DNA of 36,399 nucleotides from Runella zeae DSM 19591 (lineage in GTDB: Bacteria > Bacteroidota > Bacteroidia > Cytophagales > Spirosomataceae), in contig NZ_KE384049.1 in assembly GCF_000423565.1 (NCBI RefSeq), forward strand, positions 27,573-63,971, in the 5' to 3' direction. The position numbers and the translations under genes were made by a program. The notes beneath the pieces were generated by a model. It was not told the DNA's origin and made no database searches. It saw nothing but the letters and a program-made list of their open reading frames with translations. Within the stretch, counting starts at the first letter, position 1. Each line of letters opens with the position of its first letter. Shown here one piece after another: positions 16,663 to 25,507 of this stretch.

Positions 16663-17448
16663 ATGGCAAAATATGCTTTTACATATCATCAAGAGATTGG
16701 ATATCAAGGCCAAAGCCTAGTGCCTCATTTTCCGGGAGGATTGTCAGGAGTCACCATTGGCCCTGGCTATGACATGGGTAGCCGTAAGCCTTCTGAGATT
16801 TTTGACGACCTTACCAAAGCGGGGATTCCTTCTTACACTGCCGAAAAGCTTATGGAAGCTGCCTACAAAACTGGCCCTGAAGCGCAAGCGTGGGTAGAGG
16901 CGCATCGGCACGAACTAGTGATTACTGAAGCACAACAAGAAGCCTTGTTTGACCATGTACTGGTAGATGAGTACGAACGCAGGGTTCGGTCGCAATTAGC
17001 CGACTTGGCGAATCAAAATGACTCCGTCACTCACGATATGATAGCGTGGGAAAATCTATCTGAAAAGCAAAAACACATTTTATTCGATTTTGCGTACAAC
17101 CCCGGCCTGAGCAAATTTCCAACCTTGACCGAGGCCGTACTCAAAGAAGACTGGGATACAGTAGCGGTTTCTTTTGAACGATTTTCGGCGGGAGAGCCAT
17201 TGGCTTATCGAAACGATATGTTTTACAGTACTTTTCTCGACCCCAATGCTCCTCCCCTACCTTCCGATACCGAAATCGCGGAAGTCATAGAGATTGTCGA
17301 AACGCCCGCCCCTGAAACCATCGAAGAAGTATGGGACAATGATTTGTATACCGAAATACCCACTTCTATGGAATCTTTTTCCATTCCAGAAATTGAATCT
17401 GACAAAACACTCGACAATCTCCTTGATGACCAGAATTGGCACCTATAG
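16663..17448 (+). CDS. Pesticin-like lysozyme (muramidase), possible T6SS cargo
   Basis: The 261-aa protein has a T4-lysozyme/pesticin-like catalytic domain (about 1-190) and an acidic, Pro-rich tail (about 195-261). Glu11 (YHQEIGY), Thr31 and Asp37 (SGVTIGPGYDMGS) fit the Glu/Thr/Asp catalytic triad; the six-residue Thr-to-Asp distance is the same as in pesticin as I recall it. FDFAYNPG near 142-149 resembles the substrate-groove helix of phage-type lysozymes. It would cleave the MurNAc-GlcNAc bond of peptidoglycan. There is no signal peptide or transmembrane segment, and no holin or spanin is adjacent. Being cytoplasmic as made and about 0.7 kb beyond the end of the T6SS operon, it may be a secreted effector or a phage-derived enzyme; the effector role is inference. 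Confidence 0.7.
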   Translation: MAKYAFTYHQEIGYQGQSLVPHFPGGLSGVTIGPGYDMGSRKPSEIFDDLTKAGIPSYTAEKLMEAAYKTGPEAQAWVEAHRHELVITEAQQEALFDHVLVDEYERRVRSQLADLANQNDSVTHDMIAWENLSEKQKHILFDFAYNPGLSKFPTLTEAVLKEDWDTVAVSFERFSAGEPLAYRNDMFYSTFLDPNAPPLPSDTEIAEVIEIVETPAPETIEEVWDNDLYTEIPTSMESFSIPEIESDKTLDNLLDDQNWHL

Positions 17449-17454
17449 AAGTGC

Positions 17455-18087
17455 TTACTCACCCAATGGCTTTACCATAATATCTTTATAATAAACCTTA
17501 CTCTTGGGGTCGTGGCCTTGCAAAGCAAAAGTTCCGCTACTTAGTTTGCGGTCACCATTTTTGGGTTCGTCAGGTTCAGTATACTCAATAACGGTTTTGT
17601 CGTTGATTTTGATGGTAATCTTCTTTCCTTGTACAATGATGTGCTCGGTATACCACTCATTATCATTCACAAATACATCTTTCAGATCCTCAATGCCGTA
17701 CAAGCTGCCCGTACGTCTCCAATCGGTGTGAGAATTGTTGACTTGTATTTCATACCCTTTAGAAGGCCATCCTTTTTCTTGGTATTGTGTATGAATATAT
17801 ATACCAGAATTAGAACCTGGCGTGGTCATGACTTGGGCCTTGAATTCAAAATTTTTGAAGTTATGATTACCTACAGCACCATCATAAAAAATATGTGCCC
17901 GTGGGCCATTGACCACAATCGCCCCATCAGCCACGCTAAAAGTACTGGCATTTTCGCCTACTTTCCAGCCTTCTAAAGATTTACCATCAAAAAGCGAAAT
18001 CCAACCATCTTTCTTTTTCTTTTGTCCAAAACATAGACTTACTGACAGCAATATCAGAAGGCTACCAAAATACATCGTTTTTTTCAT
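17455..18087 (-). CDS. Secreted DUF1080 (3-keto-disaccharide hydrolase-like) protein
   Basis: The 210-aa product has a signal peptide (MKKTMYFGSLLILLSVSLCFG) and one DUF1080 domain: GWISLFDGKSLEGWKVG at the start, NSGIYIHTQYQE and GYEIQVNNSH in the middle, and a concanavalin-like beta-sandwich pattern to the end. Family members are annotated as 3-keto-disaccharide hydrolases or sugar-binding proteins; the substrate here cannot be told. It converges with the lysozyme gene, with only six bases between the stop codons. The 95 bases separating it from the T6SS operon hold no recognisable terminator, so read-through from the T6SS operon is possible. Confidence 0.88.
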   Translation of the reverse strand: MKKTMYFGSLLILLSVSLCFGQKKKKDGWISLFDGKSLEGWKVGENASTFSVADGAIVVNGPRAHIFYDGAVGNHNFKNFEFKAQVMTTPGSNSGIYIHTQYQEKGWPSKGYEIQVNNSHTDWRRTGSLYGIEDLKDVFVNDNEWYTEHIIVQGKKITIKINDKTVIEYTEPDEPKNGDRKLSSGTFALQGHDPKSKVYYKDIMVKPLGE

Positions 18088-18182
18088 GAGGTTTTTTAGA
18101 TTAAGATTAATACACGATGTATAAAGGGGAAGAATGGGCAGAAATAACCGTAAGACTCAAAAAATCCTACAAATTCTTCAAT

Positions 18183-19124
18183 TTATTTGTCCTCATAACA
18201 AATCCGAAAGCCTACCGTGGGCGATTTAGAGGCTGGCGGCAAGGCATAGCGAAATGTGAGTGGTTTGGGTTCATCCCCAAACGAACGCCCACGTACCACT
18301 TTTCGAGTACCTTGGGCTGGGCCGACGGGAGTTTGAGATGGACTCTGGGCATAATATCCTTTATCGTACCAATCAGCGCACCATTCGGCGGCGTTGCCTC
18401 CCATATCAAAAATACCCCATTTATTGGCCTTTTTGGTACCTACGTTTTTAGGGCTTGCCCCATCTGTATTGCTAATATACCACCCACTTTCTTCTGGCGA
18501 AGCTTTTTTGGATCCCTCAGCAGCGGCATACTCCCATTCGGCCTCGGTAAGGAGTCGGTATTTTTTACCGTTTTGTTTCGACAACCACTCGCAATACTCC
18601 ACCGCCTCTTGCCACGACACCCCCACCATGGGGTGGTCATCCTGCCACCCCCAATTAGGAGGAGTGGGCATTGATTTTGCGGTAGCTTTACAATATTGTT
18701 TGTATTCTGCTACGGTCACTTCGTGCGTGGCTACATAAAAATCTTTGAGAGTCACCGAATGCACTGGTTTTTCGTCTACCGCGCCTTGGGGAGCACCCAT
18801 CTGGAAAGTCCCTCCTTTGACTAAAACAAAACTTGAAGTCGAAGGTTTCGTAGGCTTGGGCTTCATAGGCGTAGGATTAGGAGTGACAGGCGTGCTCGTT
18901 TTTTTAGCGAGGGCTTTTTGAACTTTTTGAAGTTGGCTTTTACAATAAGGCTCTTCGTTACGAATACGCAAAGCTCGCTCGTAGTTTTCTTTAGCGCATT
19001 CATAATCTTGCTTGTTGAAACAGACATCGGCTCTTTTTTTGTATTCATCAAAGTTTACCTTTTGGGCAAACAGCTTGTTTCCCAAAACTAAACCCATCAT
19101 TAACAAACCAATCCGAAAAATCAT
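18183..19124 (-). CDS. Secreted FGE/SUMF1-fold protein with TPR-like N-terminus, T6SS operon end
   Basis: The 313-aa product has a signal peptide (to about FAQ, residue 20), a TPR-like helical hairpin (about 23-75), a Pro/Thr/Lys-rich linker (about 76-97) and a formylglycine-generating-enzyme-like domain (about 98-313) with GGTFQMGA, YRLLTEAEWEYAA, FDMGGNAAEWCADW and GFRICYED. The region that normally carries the FGE active-site cysteines reads VVRGRSFGDEPKPLTFRYALPP in two parts (VVRGRSFGDE, then PKPLTFRYALPP) and has no Cys, so it is not a sulfatase-activating enzyme. Structural FGE-fold proteins are known in the Bacteroidota gliding/T9SS machinery (GldJ/GldK) and as TagR of the Pseudomonas T6SS. 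Its start is three bases after the tssO stop, so it is part of the T6SS operon. Confidence 0.85.
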   Translation of the reverse strand: MIFRIGLLMMGLVLGNKLFAQKVNFDEYKKRADVCFNKQDYECAKENYERALRIRNEEPYCKSQLQKVQKALAKKTSTPVTPNPTPMKPKPTKPSTSSFVLVKGGTFQMGAPQGAVDEKPVHSVTLKDFYVATHEVTVAEYKQYCKATAKSMPTPPNWGWQDDHPMVGVSWQEAVEYCEWLSKQNGKKYRLLTEAEWEYAAAEGSKKASPEESGWYISNTDGASPKNVGTKKANKWGIFDMGGNAAEWCADWYDKGYYAQSPSQTPVGPAQGTRKVVRGRSFGDEPKPLTFRYALPPASKSPTVGFRICYEDK

Positions 19125-19127
19125 ATC

Positions 19128-19598
19128 TTAGAAAGTAGTTCTTTGTTTTTGTAAATCGCTCAATTGTTGTTCAAGCTGTTTTCTTTCTTCTAGCAACTGA
19201 TTGTACTTGGTTGCTAGCTGAGCCCATTCATCGTCTTGGATATTTCGCGCATTTCCCAAATCTCCCACAAAGGCTTCATAACTTTTCAATACCGCCAAAA
19301 ACAAAGGCTTGTTATAATAAACTTTCAGCTGATTGATAAACCCAAACACTTTTTGGTACTGAGCAGGGGAATACTGCTGTGGTTTGGTCAATATCCGTAC
19401 ATAATCATCAAGACGGGTGGTTTCTTGCAAAAAACCTTGCATTTCGGCGGCAGTAGTACGGTTCATTTCTGAAGCCAACTCAGGGATTTTCCTGAAATTC
19501 AAGTACAATGAAATCAAAAACAAAACCATTAACCCCGCATAACAAAGTCCGAAGTTGATGATTCGTGTACTACGCATGTCGTCATTTATTGCTTTCAT
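19128..19598 (-). CDS. tssO: T6SS transmembrane protein TssO-like
   Basis: The 156-aa product starts MKAIND, has a single transmembrane segment (about 12-31), then a mostly helical periplasmic part ending in a coiled coil (QLLEERKQLEQQLSDLQKQ). The MKAIN start followed at once by a helix and a coiled coil is the pattern of TssO, a subtype-iii component thought to contribute to the anchoring complex that replaces TssJLM. The frame is open to a TTG at 19604, but the ATG at 19598 is preferred. It is tightly packed between the 164-aa coiled-coil gene (31 bases upstream) and the FGE-like gene. Confidence 0.65.
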   Translation of the reverse strand: MKAINDDMRSTRIINFGLCYAGLMVLFLISLYLNFRKIPELASEMNRTTAAEMQGFLQETTRLDDYVRILTKPQQYSPAQYQKVFGFINQLKVYYNKPLFLAVLKSYEAFVGDLGNARNIQDDEWAQLATKYNQLLEERKQLEQQLSDLQKQRTTF

Positions 19599-19635
19599 AA
19601 TCAATGTAGGGTTGTGGGTCGCTAATCATTTGAAA

Positions 19636-20130
19636 TTACTGTGCACCTTGAGACGGGAGTGGCTGTAGTGATATATTGTCAATTTGCCTTTCCAAACGTT
19701 GGTTCATTCGGGTAAGTTGGTCTATTTTATCTTTTAATTCGAGTTTTTGAGTAGCTAATCCTTTTTGATTTTGGATGGCTTCCTCATTGACCTTGATTAC
19801 TCCATAATAATTTCTAATCACCCTCCGAAACAAAGAATCGCCCTCATTGGAAGTTGCTGGTTTCTTTTGCATTTCGCTCAATTTTCCCTGAAAAATGCCT
19901 CTTGCTTGCACCGCCGCAATGGGGTCAGTGCCCTTCACAGCCACGCGATACGAGCGATAAAGCGTATCCATCAGCTGAGCATTGATTACAAAATCTTCTT
20001 CAGACTGAGTCGAAAGTTCGGTAGTAGTGACTGATTTGTTTTGGGGAGCCCAAAGACGATAACACAGCAGTGCTAATAATCCAAAAAACAATAGCCCCAC
20101 AAGCAAGTATTTCCAAAAGGGTGTTTTCAT
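19636..20130 (-). CDS. Single-pass membrane coiled-coil protein of the T6SS operon (TssO/TssP-like position)
   Basis: The 164-aa product has a short cytoplasmic start, one transmembrane helix (about 8-27: YLLVGLLFFGLLALLCYRLW) and a periplasmic helical domain ending in a coiled coil (QKLELKDKIDQLTRMNQRLERQ). I do not recognise it at family level. Its size and topology mirror the TssO-like neighbour, so it may be a paralogue or one of the less conserved subtype-iii components such as TssP. It starts 25 bases after the tssK stop. A role in the membrane anchor of the T6SS is inferred from the context. Confidence 0.6.
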   Translation of the reverse strand: MKTPFWKYLLVGLLFFGLLALLCYRLWAPQNKSVTTTELSTQSEEDFVINAQLMDTLYRSYRVAVKGTDPIAAVQARGIFQGKLSEMQKKPATSNEGDSLFRRVIRNYYGVIKVNEEAIQNQKGLATQKLELKDKIDQLTRMNQRLERQIDNISLQPLPSQGAQ

Positions 20131-20155
20131 GTATTATAGGTTGTTAAATAGGGTT

Positions 20156-21253
20156 TTATCGGTATTGCTCTCTCCCTCGATAACCGCCGTCGGTATCACC
20201 TTTGTATACGTATTCCAAACCACTCAATTCGTTAAATATGGCGTTGAGATTGTCCAGAAAATCTTTGATGATGGCAAAGCTCGCAACCACATCATTGTGA
20301 TTGTATTGAATCTTTACCAGCATATTGAGTTTGGATTCGAAGGTAGCTTGAGTTACGCCAAAACGCTGTCCAAAATAGTTGTACATGTATTCTTTATTGC
20401 GCTGAGGCAAACACCTCAAGGTTCCTAAAAAAACCCGGGCAAAACGGGCAAAATAAGCTACAAAATGAGCAGGCGGTGCTTCATTGAGTATCAATCGGTA
20501 ATTGTCATAACTATCGGCAATGTGAAGGACTACTTTTTGCGCTAAGATTCCCACATTTTTGGACCATTCATCCTGCGCTTTGAGGTACACATTCTGAACG
20601 GTAGTTTCCGCATTTTTGTCAATTTGACCAATCAATGCATCAAACAAATCATAATACCAAGCGAGGGTCGGGTGCACCGCCATATTGATACATGGAGGCA
20701 CATATTCTCCCGAAGATAACAAATTAAACTGCTGATTGACTTTACGCAACTTCCCTACCACCAAGTGATGCAATCCAGAAGGATTTTGGCGGATGTGCTC
20801 AGCCGTAGCCACCGCCAGCCGAAGTGAAGGCATCCAATGCGGCAGCCGCAACGGAGTCTCTTGGGGATTGGGTTCGCCAAAAGGAACTACCGCCGTAGGA
20901 TCCACAATAAGCAAAACATAAAATTCGGAGCTTCGGTCGTTGAGCAATTCGTTTTGGATACTCGACAGAGAACAGGTAAGCGGTGGCTGATTGGCATAGA
21001 CCGGGAAATCAATCCTTACCCCTCCTGGCGTAACAGCCTTACAAAAAGGGAGGCTTAGTTCATTTCCATTCTGAATGAGCTGACATACATTGCCATCACC
21101 CGCTGGCAATAGACCGTAAGTATAACTGTTAAGGTGGGTACGGGCTATTTCTTTCATGGCATCAATAGCTGCCAAGTCACTTCCCAAGAGATGCTCCTTG
21201 GTGATTTTCATGCCGTCTACCCAATTGATAGGCTGATACTTAGAAGTTGCCAT
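20156..21253 (-). CDS. tssK: T6SS baseplate protein TssK
   Basis: The 365-aa product begins KYQPINWVDGMKITKEHLLGSD, the TssK N-terminal signature (Pro-x-x-Trp-x-x-G-h-x-h-x-x-x-H). The shell domain is followed by a helical middle (about 180-290) and a C-terminal helical region. It is shorter than the roughly 440-residue proteobacterial TssK, as is usual in Bacteroidota. TssK trimers connect the TssF/G wedge to the membrane complex; here the membrane partner is likely TssN. The start lies 10 bases after the tssN stop. Confidence 0.85.
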   Translation of the reverse strand: MATSKYQPINWVDGMKITKEHLLGSDLAAIDAMKEIARTHLNSYTYGLLPAGDGNVCQLIQNGNELSLPFCKAVTPGGVRIDFPVYANQPPLTCSLSSIQNELLNDRSSEFYVLLIVDPTAVVPFGEPNPQETPLRLPHWMPSLRLAVATAEHIRQNPSGLHHLVVGKLRKVNQQFNLLSSGEYVPPCINMAVHPTLAWYYDLFDALIGQIDKNAETTVQNVYLKAQDEWSKNVGILAQKVVLHIADSYDNYRLILNEAPPAHFVAYFARFARVFLGTLRCLPQRNKEYMYNYFGQRFGVTQATFESKLNMLVKIQYNHNDVVASFAIIKDFLDNLNAIFNELSGLEYVYKGDTDGGYRGREQYR

Positions 21254-21263
21254 AAGTGAGATT

Positions 21264-22106
21264 TTAGTCGATAAAACTGCGCGCCACTATAGGAGTGCTA
21301 GTTGTGATATTGTTTTGGGTAAATGTCTTATTAGGATCGTAGTAGGTCTTTACAAATCCAAAAAAAGAGGTTTTGTAAAAGACCCAGCCAAAGGGTTTGC
21401 CAGTTTGTACATCCACTACTATGATTGGATGCGCAGGGTCCACTTTGGTGTTGTATAGCTCAATCATATACTGCATCCATTCACCCAGTTCGCGGTCTTT
21501 GGGGGCTTCAAACTCATGTCCTTCCCAAACAGAGCTATTGGGCTGCTTGAAAATCCTAATTTTTACACGTTGGGTATTGCGCAGTTCAATGATAGGTACC
21601 TTCGAATTGAGGGGATAGTACCACTTACGGTATTGGAGAACGGGGATAGATTGCCAAAAATCGTAGGATTTTATAAACAAGTAAGGTAATAAATAACGTA
21701 AAGCTCCCAGCGAAAGATAAGGGGTAAGCATCCCTTCCTGCTTCTTAATCAAAGAATAGGAAAGAATAAAGCCCGCAATCCCAAAAAACATCAATGATAT
21801 ACATAGCCATAAACCGGGCGTAAATTCGTCGCGTGAGAGCCAAGTACGAAAACTCTTGTAGGCAGTCATCACAAATACAATTCCCAGAATCAGTGCCCCA
21901 GTTTCAAATACAATAAACCCAATGCCCACTGAACTAATCTGACTTACCACTCCCCCTAAAGCAGCAAACATCACAAATACTCCTAAAATGTGCATTAGCA
22001 ACTTTTTAGAGAATATCTCCGCTGATTTTAAGTAAGCCAAAATGCCTAAATTGGCTATTCCAAAAACAATATTTCCAATAAAAAGCGTAAGTACAGTTGA
22101 TGACAT
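21264..22106 (-). CDS. tssN: T6SS multi-pass membrane protein TssN
   Basis: The 280-aa product has at least four transmembrane segments in the first half (about 5-25, 35-56, 60-82, 98-120) and a more amphipathic fifth near 130-150, followed by a cytoplasmic C-terminal domain (about 165-280, with KVPIIELRNTQRVKIRIFKQ). Size, topology and position next to tssK match TssN, a subtype-iii-specific component proposed to form the membrane base in place of TssL/TssM. The 125-base gap to tssG contains an AT-rich small hairpin but no exact -7 box, so it is unclear whether tssN starts a new transcript. Confidence 0.8.
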   Translation of the reverse strand: MSSTVLTLFIGNIVFGIANLGILAYLKSAEIFSKKLLMHILGVFVMFAALGGVVSQISSVGIGFIVFETGALILGIVFVMTAYKSFRTWLSRDEFTPGLWLCISLMFFGIAGFILSYSLIKKQEGMLTPYLSLGALRYLLPYLFIKSYDFWQSIPVLQYRKWYYPLNSKVPIIELRNTQRVKIRIFKQPNSSVWEGHEFEAPKDRELGEWMQYMIELYNTKVDPAHPIIVVDVQTGKPFGWVFYKTSFFGFVKTYYDPNKTFTQNNITTSTPIVARSFID

Positions 22107-22231
22107 AATAAGTTTTAAAAAATAAAATGACTGAATTGTAGTTTCAAACTTTCATTCCATCCCAACGTTCTACCTGCTATGATTGTTTTTAACAATATTT
22201 CTTTAAAAAGCCCTAAACTTCTTTTCTAATT

Positions 22232-23203
22232 TCACAAAACGGTAGTAAACCCTAAAAGCGCTCCTGCCCCTGATGTACTCAGTTGAAAACCAGCTTGTTT
22301 TTCTTCAGACAACAACTCCAAACGCCAATCCATTTCAATAGGCACCAACATATCGCCTAAGAAATCCACCAATTTTTTGTTTTTTGCATTAGGCACATAA
22401 TCTTCCATCTCCCTAGCCGATAAAGGACCGATGCTTACTTTCAAACGCCGACTGTCATCTGTGAGCGAAGGAGAGACTGTTACTAAATCAACCCCCAAGC
22501 CTGCTTCTCCTAGCCCCTTAAAAGGGGTGGACATAGGAAGTTCGTATTCAAAATCTTCGTAAGAAAGACTCACAGGCTGACCGAGCATTTGCTCATAACA
22601 GGCTTGCATCTCAGCCAACTTTCCGGCAGCCTTGTAGGCTAAGGTCGTAATCTGAAAAAGAGAGGCTTTTTGATGCGCATTTAATTTCAAATCGGTATAG
22701 TCAGGCCAAAATATTTCCAAAAACTCTTTCAAAAAACCTTCATCTTGTCCGGCAAGTGCTTGTTTCTCAAATTGTTCTATTTTTATTCTTTGATGGTAAA
22801 GGGCATTGTCGAAAGGCAAAAAAAACTGCCTTGCTTCTGCCTCTTGGCGCTCTTCTTCGGCGCGAATTTCTTCCCAAACATCATTGTTTTTTACCCGACC
22901 TGAAGGCTGATGAAAAAGCCGTTCGGGGAGGGTATCGTATAGACCATCACGAGGAGTCTCGATTTTTAGCCAATCCATGCCGCCCAGCTGATTTAGCATA
23001 GGCTCGACCGACAATACATCTCTTTCAAAGAACTTTACCGAAGACATCTCTGGATAAACCACAATCTCTTCTACCCGGCAAAATCCATTGGCAACAAGCT
23101 CCTCCACGACTGCTTCTACCCGCAGACGTTTGACGGCCATTTGCTCTAGGTTGGCTTGAAGGATTTCGGTTTTATTCATGCTTGTTTTTTTATTCGACGC
23201 CAT
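22232..23203 (-). CDS. tssG: T6SS baseplate protein TssG
   Basis: The 323-aa protein lies directly after tssF and overlaps it by 14 bases (ATG at 23203 inside the tssF end), implying translational coupling; ATG 23179 is an alternative start. The N-terminal part is helical (ILQANLEQMAVKRLRVEAVVEEL), and the C-terminal part carries GLGVDLVTVSPSLTDDSRRLKVSIGPLSAREMEDYVP, the block typical of Bacteroidota TssG. With TssF it forms the (TssF)2-TssG wedge of the baseplate. Confidence 0.8.
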   Translation of the reverse strand: MASNKKTSMNKTEILQANLEQMAVKRLRVEAVVEELVANGFCRVEEIVVYPEMSSVKFFERDVLSVEPMLNQLGGMDWLKIETPRDGLYDTLPERLFHQPSGRVKNNDVWEEIRAEEERQEAEARQFFLPFDNALYHQRIKIEQFEKQALAGQDEGFLKEFLEIFWPDYTDLKLNAHQKASLFQITTLAYKAAGKLAEMQACYEQMLGQPVSLSYEDFEYELPMSTPFKGLGEAGLGVDLVTVSPSLTDDSRRLKVSIGPLSAREMEDYVPNAKNKKLVDFLGDMLVPIEMDWRLELLSEEKQAGFQLSTSGAGALLGFTTVL

Positions 23204-25019
23204 TCAATAGTACTCTTATTGGTAAAATCCCTGATGATTGTTCCTCTAAGATATACTTTATTTGCATTTTATAATCGTTCCACTGCTCAAGAGGAATATT
23301 TTTTTGTGAATTGGGAATTAAATTTACGTCGAGTGTCCGCTGAACTCCTTGGTATTGGGATGCCCCCATCATAAATCCTTTGGTGATTTCGACCCGCTGT
23401 AATTTATCGCCTAGCTCGGCCATACAGATTGCTTTATAGTCTTCCATAGTCACGGCTCGTCCACGCGATAAAACTGCTTTCTTAAAAACGGGCAAATTTT
23501 CGTCTCCTTGCAGAGGCCGCTGCCCTCCTTTGGTCGTAGTAAGCAAAACCGTCATCTCGTCGGTAAAGGCGATGTTGGTACGGTCACGGTTAAGTTTTGT
23601 ACCAAAAGCAATGTTGTTGGCGACATCCGCTTTTGTAGTCCAATAACGCACGTCTAAGCGCCCACTTTTTTCGTTGGTTTTGACGTTTACAAACAAATTT
23701 TGCAAAGTATCTTTTTTTACTACTTGCGAAATCCGCTCCAATCTTTTTCGGATCTCTTCCACATCGGTTTCGATTTCGCCCTTGCCCAAAGCCGAAAAAA
23801 TGGCACTTTCATCTCTGAGCAAATCTACCACGTAGGCCAATATCTCCGAAGCATCGCGTTCATCAAACCTTGCCACTCCCCCTTGCCGTAGCAAATACTG
23901 ATTGGTAAGCTCTCGGCTAAAATGCTGCACGTTGGTAAGCTTCGTGCCCATGGGTGTTTCGATGCTTATCATATCGGCAAAAAACTCACCTTCTTCCACC
24001 TTGACCGGAAAAACATTGAAGACGGGACGTAACTCTTGCAGCATCTTATTGGCTTTCCGATTGAGAATAGGGAAAGCGTTGATATCAAGATACATCCGCG
24101 AAAGGTGCTCGGGTGAAAGCCCGCCCGGAAATTTTATTTTAATCCAAAAAAGCTCTTCTGGAAAATATTTTTGAAGCTCGTCGGGCTTCAAAAAAGACAC
24201 AATTGCCTCTGGATATTTGCTTTTCAGACGTTGAATAGGAAGCTCCGCACCAGATTGTCGGTTGCGGCTGCTGAGACATATAAAATGCGCGTCGTATTGT
24301 CGCCTTAAAAGGCGCTCAATACGAGCCGAAACGCTCATTTCATCGACCAATCCCCCCGATTCATTTCGATGAGCTACTCCTTGTTTGATTTGTAATTCTT
24401 CTTGCTGGCTAAACATGCGCACATCTATCAGCCTGTTGAGGTGCATGGCACGATTGGGGTCGTTGCGCCAATCAAAAAAGAAAGCCAGATTGTTGAGTTC
24501 TTCTAAATGCTCATCCAAGGTAAGTCCCACCCACATTTCATCTAAAGGCAGAGCTTGATCCATGAAATATTCGCGGGGGCTATTTGCACTCAAATCGCGA
24601 ATACGGCTTTGCTGAATTACCCTGTTAATTTTTACATTATGAAGCACAAAATTCCCAGCCGCCGTAAAATGAAACTCTTTTCCAGTGGCATTGAGTGTAA
24701 AAACCTGCTCAGGGCTTACTTCATAAAAAGGATCCAAAATACTGACTTTCATGACAGCATGGGCAGGTTGCGGCCCGGTGAGTACGTCGGGCGTGAGCAG
24801 TTGGGCGAGGCGTTGCACTACCCGATTGCGCGAATTGTCGAGTTCATGATGAACATTTTCTAGGCCCGTTGCAAATGCTCCAAGTAGCATCCCCACCAAA
24901 GGGTCAAAACTTTCGACCGCAAGTTCACTTTCATCATAGTGCCACAAACGCGCAATTTCCCGAATCATTTCACTTCGGATATACTCACGGTTTTTATAGC
25001 GACGAGGTTCGTTATACAT
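23190..25019 (-). CDS. tssF: T6SS baseplate protein TssF
   Basis: The 609-aa protein matches TssF in length, order and motifs: N-terminal RYKNREYIRSEMIREIARLW, then FATGLENVHHELDNSR, followed by RLAQLLTPDVLTGPQPAHAVM, corresponding to the conserved TssF block in which the pole-and-wing phage baseplate fold (T4 gp6-like) begins. The C-terminal segment (KAVLSRGRAVTMEDYKAICM near 535-555) resembles the gp6-like clamp region. It starts 53 bases after the tssE stop and overlaps tssG. Confidence 0.9.
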   Translation of the reverse strand: MYNEPRRYKNREYIRSEMIREIARLWHYDESELAVESFDPLVGMLLGAFATGLENVHHELDNSRNRVVQRLAQLLTPDVLTGPQPAHAVMKVSILDPFYEVSPEQVFTLNATGKEFHFTAAGNFVLHNVKINRVIQQSRIRDLSANSPREYFMDQALPLDEMWVGLTLDEHLEELNNLAFFFDWRNDPNRAMHLNRLIDVRMFSQQEELQIKQGVAHRNESGGLVDEMSVSARIERLLRRQYDAHFICLSSRNRQSGAELPIQRLKSKYPEAIVSFLKPDELQKYFPEELFWIKIKFPGGLSPEHLSRMYLDINAFPILNRKANKMLQELRPVFNVFPVKVEEGEFFADMISIETPMGTKLTNVQHFSRELTNQYLLRQGGVARFDERDASEILAYVVDLLRDESAIFSALGKGEIETDVEEIRKRLERISQVVKKDTLQNLFVNVKTNEKSGRLDVRYWTTKADVANNIAFGTKLNRDRTNIAFTDEMTVLLTTTKGGQRPLQGDENLPVFKKAVLSRGRAVTMEDYKAICMAELGDKLQRVEITKGFMMGASQYQGVQRTLDVNLIPNSQKNIPLEQWNDYKMQIKYILEEQSSGILPIRVLLNGVE

Positions 25020-25072
25020 AGGTTTAGGGATGAAAAGCGATGACTCTTTGGGAATTTATCATTCAACGCCCG

Positions 25073-25498
25073 CTAAGAATACCTTACCAATCGAAATTTC
25101 ATGTCGGGTAAACGCTCTTGCGTCTGAACAAGCGTACTCGCAATCACAATCTGAATGTATCGGCATATCCTTGGGTTACCACCGTCTACTTTTTCTTCTA
25201 CGTCATCAATGTTGATATCTACCTTATTGACCACGATTCGCTTTTCAAATTTTTTTAAATATTCTTCCACACTCCGTTTGATTTGGTCTTTGCTGGGAGT
25301 GTCTTTGAGCTGTCTAAAATCATAGCCATGCACGATACAACCATACTGATTATCAAAATAATACTCCTTGGGCTTAGACGCTAGATACAAAGAGATATTT
25401 TGCGCTATTGATTCCTGCGCCGATATCTTTTCTATCACAGGTTGTTTTTTCATAAGTGCCCCAAACGACGGCGGCATAGGATAATAATCTTCGGGCAT
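25073..25498 (-). CDS. tssE: T6SS baseplate protein TssE (gp25-like)
   Basis: The 141-aa product belongs to the T4 gp25/TssE lysozyme-like baseplate family, which has no lytic activity and initiates sheath polymerisation. It has a central SIAQNISLYLASKPKEYYFDNQYG, where NISLYL and the loop before YGC correspond to the gp25 core, and YLKKFEKRIVVNKVDINI, which aligns with the (E)PR region that contacts the sheath; the canonical EPR is replaced by EKR. It starts nine bases after the vgrG stop and so is co-translated with it. Confidence 0.85.
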   Translation of the reverse strand: MPEDYYPMPPSFGALMKKQPVIEKISAQESIAQNISLYLASKPKEYYFDNQYGCIVHGYDFRQLKDTPSKDQIKRSVEEYLKKFEKRIVVNKVDINIDDVEEKVDGGNPRICRYIQIVIASTLVQTQERLPDMKFRLVRYS

Positions 25499-25507
25499 GG
25501 TGGTATA

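Noticed and set aside
18117-18674. 185-codon plus-strand open frame antisense to the FGE-like gene
   Set aside because: Composition is that of a shadow frame (rich in Pro, Arg, His) and it conflicts with a clear domain protein on the other strand.
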